Below are positions 54,001 to 59,662 of a stretch of DNA of 64,000 bases, piece after piece (the first letter of the stretch is position 1; every line of letters starts with the position of its first letter). The position numbers and the translations under genes are program-made. The DNA is from Cricetomys ansorgei. Its lineage: Eukaryota > Chordata > Mammalia > Rodentia > Nesomyidae. The stretch covers positions 3,258,001 to 3,322,000 of the forward strand of contig JAMJFZ010001657.1 in the NCBI GenBank assembly GCA_026225945.1. Reading direction: 5' to 3'. Below the pieces are notes generated by a model. It ran no database searches. It saw only the letters and a list, made by a program, of their open reading frames with translations, and was not told the origin of the DNA.

Positions 54001-57000
54001 CATGCCCAGTAGCATCTGGAGGAGCGAGAGCAAAGTCCTGGGATTGCCCTGGCTCTGTACACAGCGCAAGTGTCCTACGCTGGTAAGCCTCGGCACGGGA
54101 CCAGTCTACTTAGGCATAAGCCGGTGGTCAGGTTTGAAGAGAACCGGCTACAAAGATAACCGAAGAGGGGCTGGAAGGACTGGGGACTGACTCAGCCCCC
54201 GGGGCATGAGGTCTAGGAATTTGTTACAGAGGCTTCACAGTCTTTTAAAGCACGAAGTTGGAGAGAAATGAAGCACAAACGAAGGAGTGGTGGCGTGTGC
54301 CTGTGTCCCAGCACTCGGGAGACAGAGGGAAGAGTAATGAATTCTGGGCCAGCCTTGGCTACTTGGAAAGAAATCGTCTCAAAACAAACGAAAACGAAAA
54401 CCAAACAACCAAGCAAACAACAACAAAAACAAAGAGAAAAAATAAACAGCCCGCGACTAGAAACTTTTCATCCATAGAATCATTGAATTACAGGCAATTA
54501 CCAACAATAGCGATACGCGGAATAAATTGATAAGGTATGGCAGTCACCTACTTTTGCGATAGGTTCAGAGTGTATGTTTCCCCTTCAATTGTGAGGTTGT
54601 AGGCCACCTGGAAGAAGAATAGATTTTAAAAACAAGAAAAATAGGTGGAGGAGTTAGAAAGGAAGACTTTTTTTTTTTTTTAAATCATGAATGCTACGTT
54701 CCAGAATCATATTCATACAATAAAAGAGAAACTTTTTAACGGTGACTTGTTTCAATGAGATATGATGTTAAAAATGTTAGCTTTCAATATAAAAGCAGTG
54801 GACAGGAAAACAAAATGGCCGGAATTTATTATGTTAACTTATCCAATCAGGTTTTCTAGATAATGGATTACTTTTTATCCAATAACTGTGTTAGCTTGCT
54901 AAGATTGAGATCATCTATGAAACGCACGAGCCACATCTGGGCAGAATACTTCAAAATCGCTTAATAGGAATTTTGTATGGAGGAGAGCAAAATGTCAACA
55001 GCATAGTGCGTGATATTTGTAGGCTTTATAAAATTCGTTCATGGATCGGGTGCAGAGCCAACCGACTACTGTGCTAATGTGAAGGTTTAGAGATGCTACC
55101 TGCAGCCATCAGTCCTTGCTCTGCGTGTTGGCAGAGGCTTGGCGTCTTTTGGTCTACAAGTGTGTAATTAATAACGCACCTCGGCATGTTAAGGTCTTTG
55201 CTCTCCCCCTTCTTATTTTCTTGTCATCAGAATATTATACCTCTTTGTGAGACTCACTTGCAATTAGATTTTTAATGTAGTGTAAGTTAAATTCTTATTA
55301 AAAATTCTGTTTTATACTGTCTCCTTTGCCAAGATAGAAACGCCGTGTTTTTTTGCATTTTGATCACGCTGACAAAATCTTCGCTGTTGGGGATTGTTCT
55401 GACTTATTACCAGTTTTGTTTTGTTTCTAACTTTGTCTGTAGATAATGATAGGTTATTTTCCCTTTCTCTCCAATTCTTAAGCCCACCCATTGTTTCTGT
55501 CATTTTCTTTCTTTCTTGTCTGGGTTGGTAAGTGCTTTGAGGACAATGATAAATAGGAAACTAACAGCAAAGTTTAACAGTAGGCAGCTTTACTTCCCCC
55601 TAGAGGGCTCACAGGATACTTCCAGTAGTTCAACTTTATGTTACTTGTTGTTGTTGTTTGTTTTTTGTTTTTGTTTTTGAGACAGGGTTTCTCTGCTGTA
55701 ACTCTGGCTGTCCTGGAACTCACTCTGTAGACCAGGCTGGCCTCGAACTCACAGAGATCCACCTGCCTCTGCCTCTCGAATGCTGGGATTAATGACATGT
55801 GTCACCCACTGCTGGCAACTTTGTTATTTTTAAAGGGCATTTTGACTGCTCAGTAAGCCGCTTCCTAGTTTTTATTTGTCATCTACTTCAGCCATACTAG
55901 ATTTAAAAACAGGTAAAACACTATGTCACCTACGATTATACTAAAAAAGACAAAACACTGATACTATATTCAAGCAGAGCCATGCCCACCCAGTAGAGCA
56001 GAGTCCTCTTTGACAGCCCAGCTGGCCAGCATGCGAAATCTCGTGCTTGCCATTGTGTTCAAGTTGGTTATGTGCATTTATTTAAACAATGGTTTGTTTT
56101 GCAAAATCAACTTACATAAGTTTTATCCTTCCACAAGTACATAGTATACTGGCTTAAAACATGCCCCCAGGCACGGTAGGCATTGCTGCGACTTTGGGGA
56201 ACACCATTATTACTGTTACATCTATCTTTGGCGCCTTTTCCCCTCTGGTGTGATATTTCACTTTATGACTATATCAGAGTTTATTCTCCTATTCTATAAC
56301 TGGAAATTAGTTTCTGTTTGTTTTGCAATTATAAGCAAAGTGGTAAGAAATATGAATGCTGCATATGAGGGAACCCTTATTTATAACTAAGTAATTTTGC
56401 AGTTTCATTTATAATTTTAACATGACCTCAGGGTGTAGTTCAGTGCTTGAGTACTTGCCTAGTGTGCACAAGGCAGTAGGCTCAATCACCAGTATTGCAA
56501 AAAAAAAAAAAAAAAACTAAACTAAACAATAAACAAAAATACATTTAAAACACTTGCAAGTTGGCTGAGCACATTTGCATATTCAGGATCAGAAAATAAT
56601 ACTGCGTAGTTATCTCCCTTTTAAGAAAGATTTGTTTATTTTTATTTTTTGTGTGTCAGGCGGTGGTGGATGTGTGTGTATGTGTGTAATACCAGGGGTG
56701 GCCAGAAGAGAGCGCCAGATCCCCTGCCCCTGGACTTGTGGGTGGTTGTGGTTGTTGAGTTCCCTAATGGGGTTTGCTGGGAACCAAACTCCAGAACAGC
56801 ACATGCTCTTAACCATTAAGCCTCCTTTCCAGCCCCTGAAGCAAATTATTTCAACAATGCTCCCCACTCTTAATTTGGACTCTTTGTTATTTGTTTGTTT
56901 GCCTGTTTATTTATTGAGAAAAATTCTCATGCTATTTACAATGTAGTCAAGTTGACTTCAAACTTAGTGACTTTCCTTGCCTCTGCCTCATAGATGTTGG

Positions 57001-59348
57001 GAATACAGATATGAGCCACATGCTGGCTTAGCCTGGAGACATGGACATGTTCCATTTCTGAAGGATATTTTATTTGAGAAATTGACTATACCACCAAATT
57101 TATCGATAATTAGAAATTGAAGCTTTTGTTTCGTTACTCTTTTTCCCCTATTAACAGACCTATTTGTTTGCTTGGTTTTTCATCGTATATTTTTTTTTTT
57201 TAAAATTACCTGATTTATTGATTGATTGATCAGTGCATCTGTGAATGTGTACAAACAGAGGCCAGGAGAGGGCGCCAGGGCACCTAGCTTGGGTTCTAGG
57301 CACTGGACTCTGGTCCCCAAGATTGAGGAAGCCCCTTTAACCACTGTGCCATCTCCCCAACCCTCTTGTTATTCCGACTGCTTCTAAGACATTTTCTTCC
57401 CTTGGTATTCAGATATATCAAAGAATTACTTGGCTTTGTCTTCTTCTTCTTCTTGCTGTCAGTTTGTAAGCCTGACCCAAAGACTCCATTAAAAAAAAAA
57501 AAAAAGATTTCTTGATTAATAAAACCTTGCCTCTTACTTGCCCCCCCTCTCAGGACTTCCAGTTACTCCAGCTGAGTTTCCCTTCTCTCCTCATTTCCAA
57601 GCCAGCCATTCATATATTACACTGTCTATTCTCTGCGGATCCACAACCTTCACACTTGCATTTGGTTCTTTTCTCTTCTGTGAGCTCCATCCATTCACAT
57701 TTTTAACCTGCTTGTCGCTGAATGGGATACCTTCCTCTGGGGTCTCTGTTCTCTCCTAAACAGACGAGTTGTAAATGCACATTATGTCCCTTGACTCAGT
57801 GACTAGAACAGCCTGTGTTCCAAAGGTCCTAGTGGGTTTCTTACTGGGTAGCAGGCACACAGGCATTAACAAAATAGACGATTGGAGCCTTGAATTTTAC
57901 AGTTAAAACCACTGCTTTTTTTTTTCTTCCTGCTTTCTTACTCTGCTTATTGCAAATCAATGGCGATTCCTTTTGGAAGTTATTACCCTCCAAATAGAAT
58001 CCTTGTTTGTTTGTTTTTCTCCAATAGAAATTAAGGAAGCACTCTTAAAATGCCCTCCTTTTAACTTCCTGCTTAAAGTTTCATAAATACACACGTTCCT
58101 TTAAAAATATGTATTAAAAAATTAAAAGCTTCAGCCTTCAGAGCCATAAATGAAGAAATGTGGAGGAAACGGGAGCATGTAATGACTAGAACATTTGTTA
58201 CCCAGCCACAAAGGTTTGATACTTCAAGAAACACAACGTACAAATAATTCTAGAACTTACTTTAAAAAAATTAGAAGCTTTGAAATTGAAAAAAAAAATC
58301 CTAAGGAAATGTAAAAATAACTTGAAAAGGATAATCTTAATGGGGAACATATTTGCAAAGTAGGAAAAAATAGTTCTAAACACACATGGTATCAAATGAC
58401 GGACAAGTTGTCCGTCACCCTTCAAATATACGCAGGTAGGTGGTTGGTAAGAGAGCCTTTGGTGGACCAGGCTAACGTGATTATTCAAAGCCACCAAAGG
58501 ACCTGGCGCCAAGACACCCAGAGTCAACAGCAGTGTTAGCGTTGTTAATATTGGCAAAAACAGGGCATAAATATAAAATCTAGCAATTGAGCATGGATGA
58601 GAAATATCAAGGTAACTTCTCGAGAAGAAAACATTTGGATAACTTCTAAGTCCTAAGCAAACCAGGGACTGATTACTTGTGTTTCGTAGTCTCCGTTCTT
58701 GACCGACCGGACTTTCTCTGGGACTGTGACTTGCACTTGTAATCTCTCGCGAGCTGCAAGGTGCAAAAGGCATTTCTCAGCGCCACAACCCTCGCACACC
58801 GAAAACCATTCTCTGCATCCCAAGGAGCATGCTGTCAGCATGACTGCTCAAATATCCCCACTTCTCCTCCCTTTCCTCAACTGGACGTTTTTCAAGAGAA
58901 ATATGTCTTTGTATTTGTATGGGGGTCTTGCGGGGTGGGAAAGATTTAGAAATTCTGAGACAAAACCCTAGCGCTTGGTACACAAATAAACTCACATCCC
59001 CCTCCCCTTCCCATTCATGGGTATCAGCTAGCTTCATCAACCTGAAACAGGATCCGAAACTAGAGGATCAAAGAACCCAAGCCTGGGGCCCCTCCCCACA
59101 TTTCTTAGGGTCCTTGGGCCGGTGGGAAAGCCCCACACATCCTGTTCAGATTTCAGCTGTGGTGAGTTGCTGGCCTGGGCTTGTTCGGGTGCAATCCAGG
59201 GACAGCCAGGGCAAGCCTTGAGGGAGAGGCGAGCAGAGCTGGCGCCCAAAGGCCCCAGGATGAGTTTTTACTCACTGCCTTCTATCTGGGGCTTGCTGAG
59301 CTTGCCAAGCCCACTCAGCGCACTCAGCAGAAGCAAGATGCGCCGCAT
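17772..59348 (-). CDS. Adam2: Adam2 (fertilin beta), complete 20-exon gene
   Basis: ADAM2 is a sperm surface protein that partners other ADAMs and acts in sperm migration and egg binding. I joined 20 coding exons (listed individually) into 2217 nt, 738 residues plus stop; mouse and human proteins are 735. Order seen: signal peptide (about 1-18), prodomain, metalloprotease-like domain (about 180-375), disintegrin (about 384-470), cysteine-rich (to about 604), EGF-like (622-650), membrane span (691-710) and an acidic tail. The zinc motif is lost: residues matching the HExxHxxGxxH histidines and glutamate are Q319, L320, L323 and Y329, as known for ADAM2. All introns have GT/AG ends and the phases agree, so the gene looks functional. 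The membrane segment and [11 protein letters not shown] tail identify ADAM2 rather than other ADAMs. Sequence differs from mouse at many positions. Confidence 0.96.
18240..18480 (-). repeat. B4-type SINE, diverged (intron 19)
   Basis: Plus-strand landmarks TTGAATCCAGGTTCTCAGG and TCTCCCCAGCCC are joined to a reversed B1-like part, GGCGGAGTCTCACTATGTAG. Confidence 0.55.
19045..19204 (-). CDS. Adam2: Adam2 exon 19 (membrane span and tail)
   Basis: Acceptor TGTCTTTGCCAG, donor GTATGT. Encodes residues 675-727 with the hydrophobic span [20 protein letters not shown] (691-710), a basic juxtamembrane stretch ([10 protein letters not shown]) and EDYSSD. The last codon is split GA|G to exon 20. Without splicing the frame runs 28 codons further to a TGA at 18957. 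Confidence 0.96.
20130..20255 (+). repeat. B1 SINE (intron 18)
   Basis: GGGCATGGTGCTACATGCC, then GTGAGTTCCAGGACAGCCAG and CTACACAGTGAGACC. Confidence 0.88.
22200..22345. repeat. (CTT/CTC)n polypyrimidine tract (intron 18)
   Basis: About 145 bases of nearly pure C and T. The Adam2 transcript would carry the purine-rich complement. Arg- or Leu-rich frames across it are artefacts. Confidence 0.93.
22790..23085 (-). repeat. B3/B4-type SINE (intron 18)
   Basis: Plus-strand end GCACTTTACCGACTGAGTCA followed by TCTCCCCAGG, with an upstream GACTGGCTCC segment; diverged. The left end is occupied by a GT/GC microsatellite. Confidence 0.55.
22816..22848. repeat. (GT)n(GC)n alternating tract
   Basis: GT repeats pass directly into about seven GC units, strict purine-pyrimidine alternation of the kind that favours Z-DNA. 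Confidence 0.9.
23890..24100 (-). repeat. B4 SINE close to exon 18
   Basis: Reversed B1-like part (TAGGCTGGCCTTGAACTCTC) joined to a reversed ID-like part (AACACTCTACTGAGCCATAT). It ends about 33 bp from the exon 18 donor. Confidence 0.75.
24133..24262 (-). CDS. Adam2: Adam2 exon 18 (EGF-like, stalk)
   Basis: Acceptor GTTTTCAG, donor GTAAGT. Residues 632-674 begin [19 protein letters not shown], the second part of the EGF-like module (Cys 633, 639, 641, 650). A Gly/Ser-rich juxtamembrane stalk with PGGSVDSGN follows. Confidence 0.95.
24492..24572 (-). CDS. Adam2: Adam2 exon 17 (end of cysteine-rich, start of EGF)
   Basis: Acceptor TTCATTCTAG, donor GTAAGT. Residues 605-631, starting [18 protein letters not shown] and ending in CNNNG. 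Mouse and human, as I recall them, have one Asp before this Cys where this sequence has two. Confidence 0.95.
24797..24840. repeat. (GT)n microsatellite (intron 16)
   Basis: About twenty uninterrupted GT units. Confidence 0.95.
24845..25080 (+). mobile_element. L1 3' UTR fragment (intron 16)
   Basis: Matches the general course of rodent L1 3' UTRs: TTCCTACTGGGTGACCTCAT, GGGGCTGCTCTTTTCTGAGG, then a G-rich GGGGGTTGGGGGGAATCTGA segment. Sequence just before it (24690-24790) resembles the ORF2 end. Confidence 0.65.
25740..26220 (+). mobile_element. Old L1 ORF2/3' fragment (intron 16)
   Basis: Plus-strand words such as AGTGAAATATTAGTCGGTC, GACATGGACCAATCACAGTG and TGACCTTACTCATGGAGGG parallel the 3' end of L1 ORF2. 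Diverged, with no intact frame. Confidence 0.5.
26490..26870 (-). repeat. Rodent dispersed repeat, family not assigned (intron 16)
   Basis: Begins CTGTGGTGGTGATAAAACAA and later has GGGAATGGTGCTGCCCACC. It matches the reverse of the repeat type at 34040 and 60170. Confidence 0.55.
27233..27416 (-). CDS. Adam2: Adam2 exon 16 (cysteine-rich domain)
   Basis: Acceptor TGCAAATTATAG, donor GTAGGC. Completes the split codon to PND and encodes residues 543-604: [15 protein letters not shown], then [10 protein letters not shown] (an N-glycosylation sequon), CISLEY and [14 protein letters not shown]. Strong match to ADAM2 of other mammals. Confidence 0.96.
28664..28700. repeat. (CA)n microsatellite (intron 15)
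   Basis: About eighteen CA units. Confidence 0.95.
29125..29290 (+). repeat. B2 SINE (intron 15)
   Basis: GGGGCTGGAGGGGTGGCTCA head, CCCAGTACCCACGTGGGTAA middle and a GGGTGTCAGGCATGCAAG end. Confidence 0.88.
29400..29650 (-). repeat. B3-type SINE (intron 15)
   Basis: Plus-strand landmarks AGCTAGACTGGCTGGCCAGG, GTCTACCTGTTCTCCAGTAC and CTGCACCATCTCCCCAAGCC are the reverse of a B3 element. Confidence 0.7.
29973..30078 (-). CDS. Adam2: Adam2 exon 15 (cysteine-rich domain)
   Basis: Acceptor TTTAACTTCCAG, donor GTATGC. Residues 508-542: [20 protein letters not shown], then [15 protein letters not shown]. The split AA|T codon joins exon 16. If the donor were skipped, the intron stays open for well over 100 codons, but that reading has no ADAM-like cysteine pattern. 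Confidence 0.96.
30525..30680 (-). repeat. B1 SINE (intron 14)
   Basis: Plus strand AAGACAGGGTTTCTCTGTGT, GACCAGGCTGGCCTTGAACT and GTGCTAGGATTAAAGG, the reverse of B1. Confidence 0.92.
31025..31165 (+). repeat. B1-related SINE, diverged (intron 14)
   Basis: TCTGGTGGTTCAGGTTTGTA with CAAGGCCTGCTTGGGATTC. An ID-like part follows at 31185-31270, so the pair may be one composite element. Confidence 0.55.
31185..31270 (+). repeat. ID-like SINE, diverged (intron 14)
   Basis: GGGGGCTGGGGTGTCGGCA with GGCCCTGGGTTCGATTCTCA, the tRNA-like ID body. Confidence 0.6.
31346..31544 (-). CDS. Adam2: Adam2 exon 14 (disintegrin loop)
   Basis: Acceptor ACCCATCAG, donor GTACTT. Residues 442-507: [20 protein letters not shown] carries the disintegrin loop between Cys449 and Cys457, then [14 protein letters not shown] and KQCHDIFGR. 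The loop reads R-P-A-A-N-E-E, seven residues; mouse and human have six, with QDE and FEE as integrin-binding tripeptides. GCCGCC (Ala-Ala) may mark a small duplication. Confidence 0.97.
32305..32520 (+). repeat. B2 SINE abutting exon 13 (intron 13)
   Basis: GAAGAGATGGCTCAGTGGTT head, AGCATCCACATGATAGC middle, GGGCACCAGACATGCACATG near the end. It ends about 28 bp from the exon 13 donor and is antisense to Adam2. Confidence 0.9.
32548..32646 (-). CDS. Adam2: Adam2 exon 13 (disintegrin domain)
   Basis: Acceptor TGCCTTCCAG, donor GTAAGA. Exactly 33 codons, residues 409-441: [20 protein letters not shown], then [13 protein letters not shown], the dense cysteine core of the disintegrin domain. 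Confidence 0.97.
33140..33315 (-). repeat. B2/B3-type SINE (intron 12)
   Basis: Plus strand GAGGCCAGAAGAGGGAATCC, GTTGTGAGCCACCATGTGG and GCACTCTTAATTGCTGAGCC, a reversed element of B2/B3 type. A diverged reversed B1 follows to about 33465. Confidence 0.8.
33640..33687. repeat. (CA)n microsatellite (intron 12)
   Basis: About twenty-two CA units. Confidence 0.95.
34040..34450 (+). repeat. Rodent dispersed repeat, family not assigned (intron 12)
   Basis: Contains GGCCTGTGGGCATATCGAT, GTGGGTGGCGCTATTCCCTA and the end TAAAATAAACCCTTTCTC, a recurring rodent repeat also seen at 60170 and, in part, at 37340 and 51790. Confidence 0.6.
35435..35515. repeat. (GGAGA)n purine tract (intron 12)
   Basis: Pentanucleotide GGAGA units, then GGGGAGG variants; adjacent to a B1. 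Confidence 0.92.
35523..35632 (+). repeat. B1 SINE (intron 12)
   Basis: CCAGACATGATGGCTCAAGC with GAGGCCAGCCTGGGCTACAC; 3' truncated. Confidence 0.8.
35985..36162 (-). CDS. Adam2: Adam2 exon 12 (metalloprotease end, disintegrin start)
   Basis: Acceptor CTCTTTTCAG, donor GTCAGT. Residues 349-408: [30 protein letters not shown], then [17 protein letters not shown], the entry to the disintegrin domain. The reading continues past the donor but loses the cysteine pattern there. Confidence 0.96.
36649..36688. repeat. (GT)n(GC)n alternating tract (intron 11)
   Basis: GT run followed by GCGCGCG, a second site with Z-DNA-prone alternation. Confidence 0.9.
37115..37160. repeat. (TA)n(TG)n microsatellite (intron 11)
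   Basis: ATATATATATATATG passing into TG repeats and then ACACAC. Confidence 0.9.
38255..38370 (+). repeat. B1-related SINE, diverged (intron 11)
   Basis: Recognised by CATACCTGTCATCCTAACCC and AAGACCAGCCTGGTCTACGT. Confidence 0.7.
38606..38987 (+). mobile_element. LTR-like segment between 10-bp direct repeats (intron 11)
   Basis: The plus strand has a CCAAT-type box (ACCAATGG, 38763), a TATA-like CTATAAATG (38812) and an ATTAAA hexamer (38834), ordered as in a retroviral LTR. The exact 10-mer CAGCTGTGGG flanks it at 38596-38605 and 38988-38997. A 10-bp duplication is unusual for an ERV, so element boundaries and class are uncertain. Confidence 0.35.
39177..39208. repeat. (GT)n microsatellite (intron 11)
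   Basis: About fifteen GT units. Confidence 0.93.
39318..39475 (-). repeat. B3-type SINE, diverged (intron 11)
   Basis: Plus strand GGCCTGCACGTGGAGGTTGG and CCACTGAAGCCATCCCACCA are remnants of a reversed B3. Confidence 0.55.
39675..39811 (-). CDS. Adam2: Adam2 exon 11 (former active-site helix)
   Basis: Acceptor TTTCTTTTCAG, donor GTAAGA. Residues 304-348: [20 protein letters not shown], then [14 protein letters not shown] and [10 protein letters not shown]. The place where active ADAMs have HExxHxxGxxH reads [13 protein letters not shown], so zinc binding is not possible. Confidence 0.97.
40125..40345 (+). repeat. B2/B3-type SINE (intron 10)
   Basis: GGTCTGGAGGGGTGGCTCAG head, TTTGATTCCCAGCACCCGCA and an A-rich GAAATAAAAATTAAATT tail. 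Confidence 0.85.
41105..41265 (-). repeat. B3-type SINE, diverged (intron 10)
   Basis: Plus strand GAGTCCACAAGAGGGCATCG and GTGCTGGGAATCGAACCGGG, a reversed B2/B3-type copy lying about 50 bp from the exon 10 donor. Confidence 0.7.
41317..41398 (-). CDS. Adam2: Adam2 exon 10
   Basis: Acceptor TTTTCAATTTAG, donor GTATGC. With the split codon GT|T it reads [18 protein letters not shown], then [10 protein letters not shown] (residues 276-303). The nearer AG in TTACAG was rejected because it breaks the frame. Confidence 0.94.
41970..42012. repeat. (CT)n(GT)n microsatellite (intron 9)
   Basis: CT run followed directly by GT run. Confidence 0.93.
42020..42300 (-). repeat. B3-type SINE (intron 9)
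   Basis: Plus strand AGACTGGCTGGCCAGCGAGC and AGCACTTTACCCCACTGAGC, the reverse of a B3. Confidence 0.7.
42305..42472. repeat. (CCT)n tract, G-rich on Adam2 sense strand (intron 9)
   Basis: About 168 bases of C and T with runs of up to nine C. The Adam2 pre-mRNA strand carries GGA repeats and G runs compatible with G-quadruplexes. It ends about 360 bp past the exon 9 donor. Confidence 0.95.
42836..43002 (-). CDS. Adam2: Adam2 exon 9 (metalloprotease-like domain)
   Basis: Acceptor TATTTTAG, donor GTACGT. Residues 221-275 plus split codon: [51 protein letters not shown] second GT (GTAAAT) four bases downstream gives the wrong phase. NLT is a glycosylation sequon. Confidence 0.95.
43375..43755 (+). 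repeat. Rodent dispersed repeat, family not assigned (intron 8)
   Basis: TTGTGGCTTGAGTGATAATG start, TAGCCTTGCTGGAGGAAGTA, GTGGGGCTTTGAAGTTTC and an AGCACAAATAAACTCTTCC end. It stops about 25 bp from the exon 8 donor. Confidence 0.6.
43779..43850 (-). CDS. Adam2: Adam2 exon 8
   Basis: Acceptor TGTTTTACAG, donor GTAAGT. Exactly 24 codons (197-220): [20 protein letters not shown], then TNA. Nearly identical to mouse ADAM2 here. Confidence 0.96.
44163..44219 (-). CDS. Adam2: Adam2 exon 7 (prodomain-protease junction)
   Basis: Acceptor TTTATTTTTAG, donor GTAAGT. 19 codons (178-196): [19 protein letters not shown], the first strand of the metalloprotease-like fold. Confidence 0.95.
45490..45790 (+). 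mobile_element. Old L1 fragment (intron 6)
   Basis: Contains L1 ORF2-like words such as TTAATTAAATGTGGTATGTT and CCATTTGTGTATGATG; diverged, no intact frame. Confidence 0.4.
46713..46881 (-). CDS. Adam2: Adam2 exon 6 (prodomain)
   Basis: Acceptor GTTGCTGTGGCAG, donor GTAGGA. Residues 121-177: [56 protein letters not shown]. The NQS sequon is conserved in type. Confidence 0.97.
47364..47440 (-). CDS. Adam2: Adam2 exon 5 (prodomain)
   Basis: Acceptor TGTGTTTCAG, donor GTTGTA (a weak donor). Residues 96-120: [20 protein letters not shown], then TCTGL. The split AG|G codon joins exon 6. Confidence 0.95.
47635..47745 (-). repeat. B1 SINE (intron 4)
   Basis: Plus strand GGAGACAGGGTCTCACTATG, CAGGCTGGTCTGGAGCTCTT and CTGCCTCTGTCTCCCCAAG. 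Confidence 0.75.
48710..48795 (-). repeat. ID SINE (intron 4)
   Basis: Plus strand CAGTGCTGGGAGTTGAACCC, CCTTGCATGCTAGGCAAGGC and GCTGTGTCTCCAGCCC, the reverse of the ID/BC1 body. Confidence 0.85.
48875..49015 (+). repeat. B1 SINE (intron 4)
   Basis: CACACCTTTAATCCCAGCC, GGCAGGCAGATCACTGTGAG and CCAGGGCTACATAACGAGAT. Confidence 0.9.
49876..50217 (+). mobile_element. Solo ERV LTR with 6-bp target duplication (intron 4)
   Basis: The LTR body 49882-50211 (330 bp) begins TGTAGGACGCC and ends GGCGCGGCACA, flanked by identical GTTGTG at 49876-49881 and 50212-50217. Inside are the IAP-like word GCGCATGTGC, an octamer ATGCAAAT (50025-50032), a TATA box TATATAAG (50082-50089) and ATTAAA (50141-50146). 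A six-base duplication fits class II (ERVK/IAP-like) elements. No internal retroviral genes remain. It lies antisense to Adam2. Confidence 0.85.
51335..51500 (-). repeat. B1 SINE (intron 4)
   Basis: Plus strand GACCAGACTGGCCTTGAACT, CTGCCTCTGCCTCCCAAGG and GGGATTAAAGGCGTGTGCC. Well conserved. Confidence 0.92.
51790..52145 (+). repeat. Rodent dispersed repeat, family not assigned (intron 4)
   Basis: TGATTGTCAAGTTGGCAGAA near the start and CAGAGCAAACCTTTTCTCCC near the end; a diverged member of the family seen at 34040 and 60170. Confidence 0.5.
52760..52838 (-). CDS. Adam2: Adam2 exon 4 (prodomain)
   Basis: Acceptor ATCTTTGCTTTGCAG, donor GTATGA. Residues 69-95: [18 protein letters not shown], then RPLEPYFQ. 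Closely follows mouse ADAM2. Confidence 0.96.
53470..53650 (+). repeat. B2 SINE (intron 3)
   Basis: GGGGCTGGAGAGATGGCTCT head, with a short deletion after it, ATCCATGTGGTGGCCCACAT and TGATGCCCTCTTCTGGTCTC. Confidence 0.88.
54280..54390 (+). repeat. B1 SINE, diverged (intron 3)
   Basis: GAGTGGTGGCGTGTGCCTGT, CAGCACTCGGGAGACAGAGG, then an A-rich tail. Confidence 0.75.
54552..54607 (-). CDS. Adam2: Adam2 exon 3 (prodomain)
   Basis: Acceptor TTCTTCTTCCAG, donor GTAGGT. Residues 51-68: [18 protein letters not shown], with the K codon split to exon 4. Only 56 bp; carries an NLT sequon. Confidence 0.95.
55645..55820 (-). repeat. B1 SINE (intron 2)
   Basis: Plus strand GAGACAGGGTTTCTCTGCTG, GACCAGGCTGGCCTCGAACT and CTGCCTCTGCCTCTCGAATG; one of the best-preserved B1 copies. 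Confidence 0.94.
56420..56515 (+). repeat. ID SINE with A-tail (intron 2)
   Basis: CTCAGGGTGTAGTTCAGTGC, CTTGAGTACTTGCCTAGTG and AAGGCAGTAGGCTCAATC, followed by about 18 A. Confidence 0.85.
56640..56840 (-). repeat. B3-type SINE (intron 2)
   Basis: Plus strand GGCCAGAAGAGAGCGCCAGA and TTAACCATTAAGCCTCCTTT, a reversed B2/B3-type element. Confidence 0.7.
57215..57365 (-). repeat. B3-type SINE (intron 2)
   Basis: Plus strand AGAGGCCAGGAGAGGGCGCC and TTTAACCACTGTGCCATCTC. Confidence 0.7.
58677..58753 (-). CDS. Adam2: Adam2 exon 2 (prodomain start)
   Basis: Acceptor CCTTTTGCACCTTGCAG, donor GTAATC. Residues 25-50: [18 protein letters not shown], then KNGDYETQ. Completes the split Thr codon from exon 1. 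Confidence 0.96.
59276..59348 (-). CDS. Adam2: Adam2 exon 1 (start codon, signal peptide)
   Basis: ATG at 59346-59348 in GGCCATGC context with a purine at -3. Encodes [18 protein letters not shown], a hydrophobic signal peptide, then KPQIEG; donor GTGAGT. The next in-frame reading past the donor stops at once. Confidence 0.96.
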
Positions 59349-59480
59349 GGCCTGGTGTCCTGGCCCCCGGCCCCCGGAATGGCGGTTGGTCCGCAACAGG
59401 GCAGTTGGGAGCGCGAGGTGAGGGCTGTGGGCGGCGCAGCCGGGTGCTGTAAAGGTGTGGTGTGCTGCTCTGTGAAAGCT
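59349..59480 (-). promoter_or_regulatory. Adam2: Adam2 5' flank with CpG cluster and GC box
   Basis: The 130 bp upstream of the start codon are GC-rich with many CpGs in an otherwise CpG-poor window. A GC box, GGGCGG, lies at 59429-59434, about 80 bp before the ATG. No TATA box is seen, which would fit a TATA-less germ-cell promoter. The transcription start cannot be placed. Confidence 0.5.
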
Positions 59481-59654
59481 GGAGGCTTTCGAAGCACTTG
59501 CTGGCTTGGATTCTGAGACTACGTGAAATAAAAGACGGGGATGGGAGGTCCAGGGAGGCAAAGCTAACCTCGGAGAGACGGGATCCGTGGAAGAGCCTTG
59601 GAATAGAAAGGAGGTTCACAGATACTTAAGTGAACTTTCAGTTCTTAATAACAG

Positions 59655-59662
59655 TGACGTCA
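59655..59662. promoter_or_regulatory. Adam2: Perfect CRE palindrome upstream of Adam2
   Basis: TGACGTCA, the full cAMP response element, about 307 bp upstream of the Adam2 ATG. Many haploid-phase testis genes are driven by CREM-tau through such sites; use here is inference. Confidence 0.45.

Noticed and set aside
58198..58773. 191-codon open frame on the minus strand
   Set aside because: It overlaps Adam2 exon 2 in another frame, and the rest is A/T-rich intron giving Phe/Leu/Ile-rich translation; no family resemblance.
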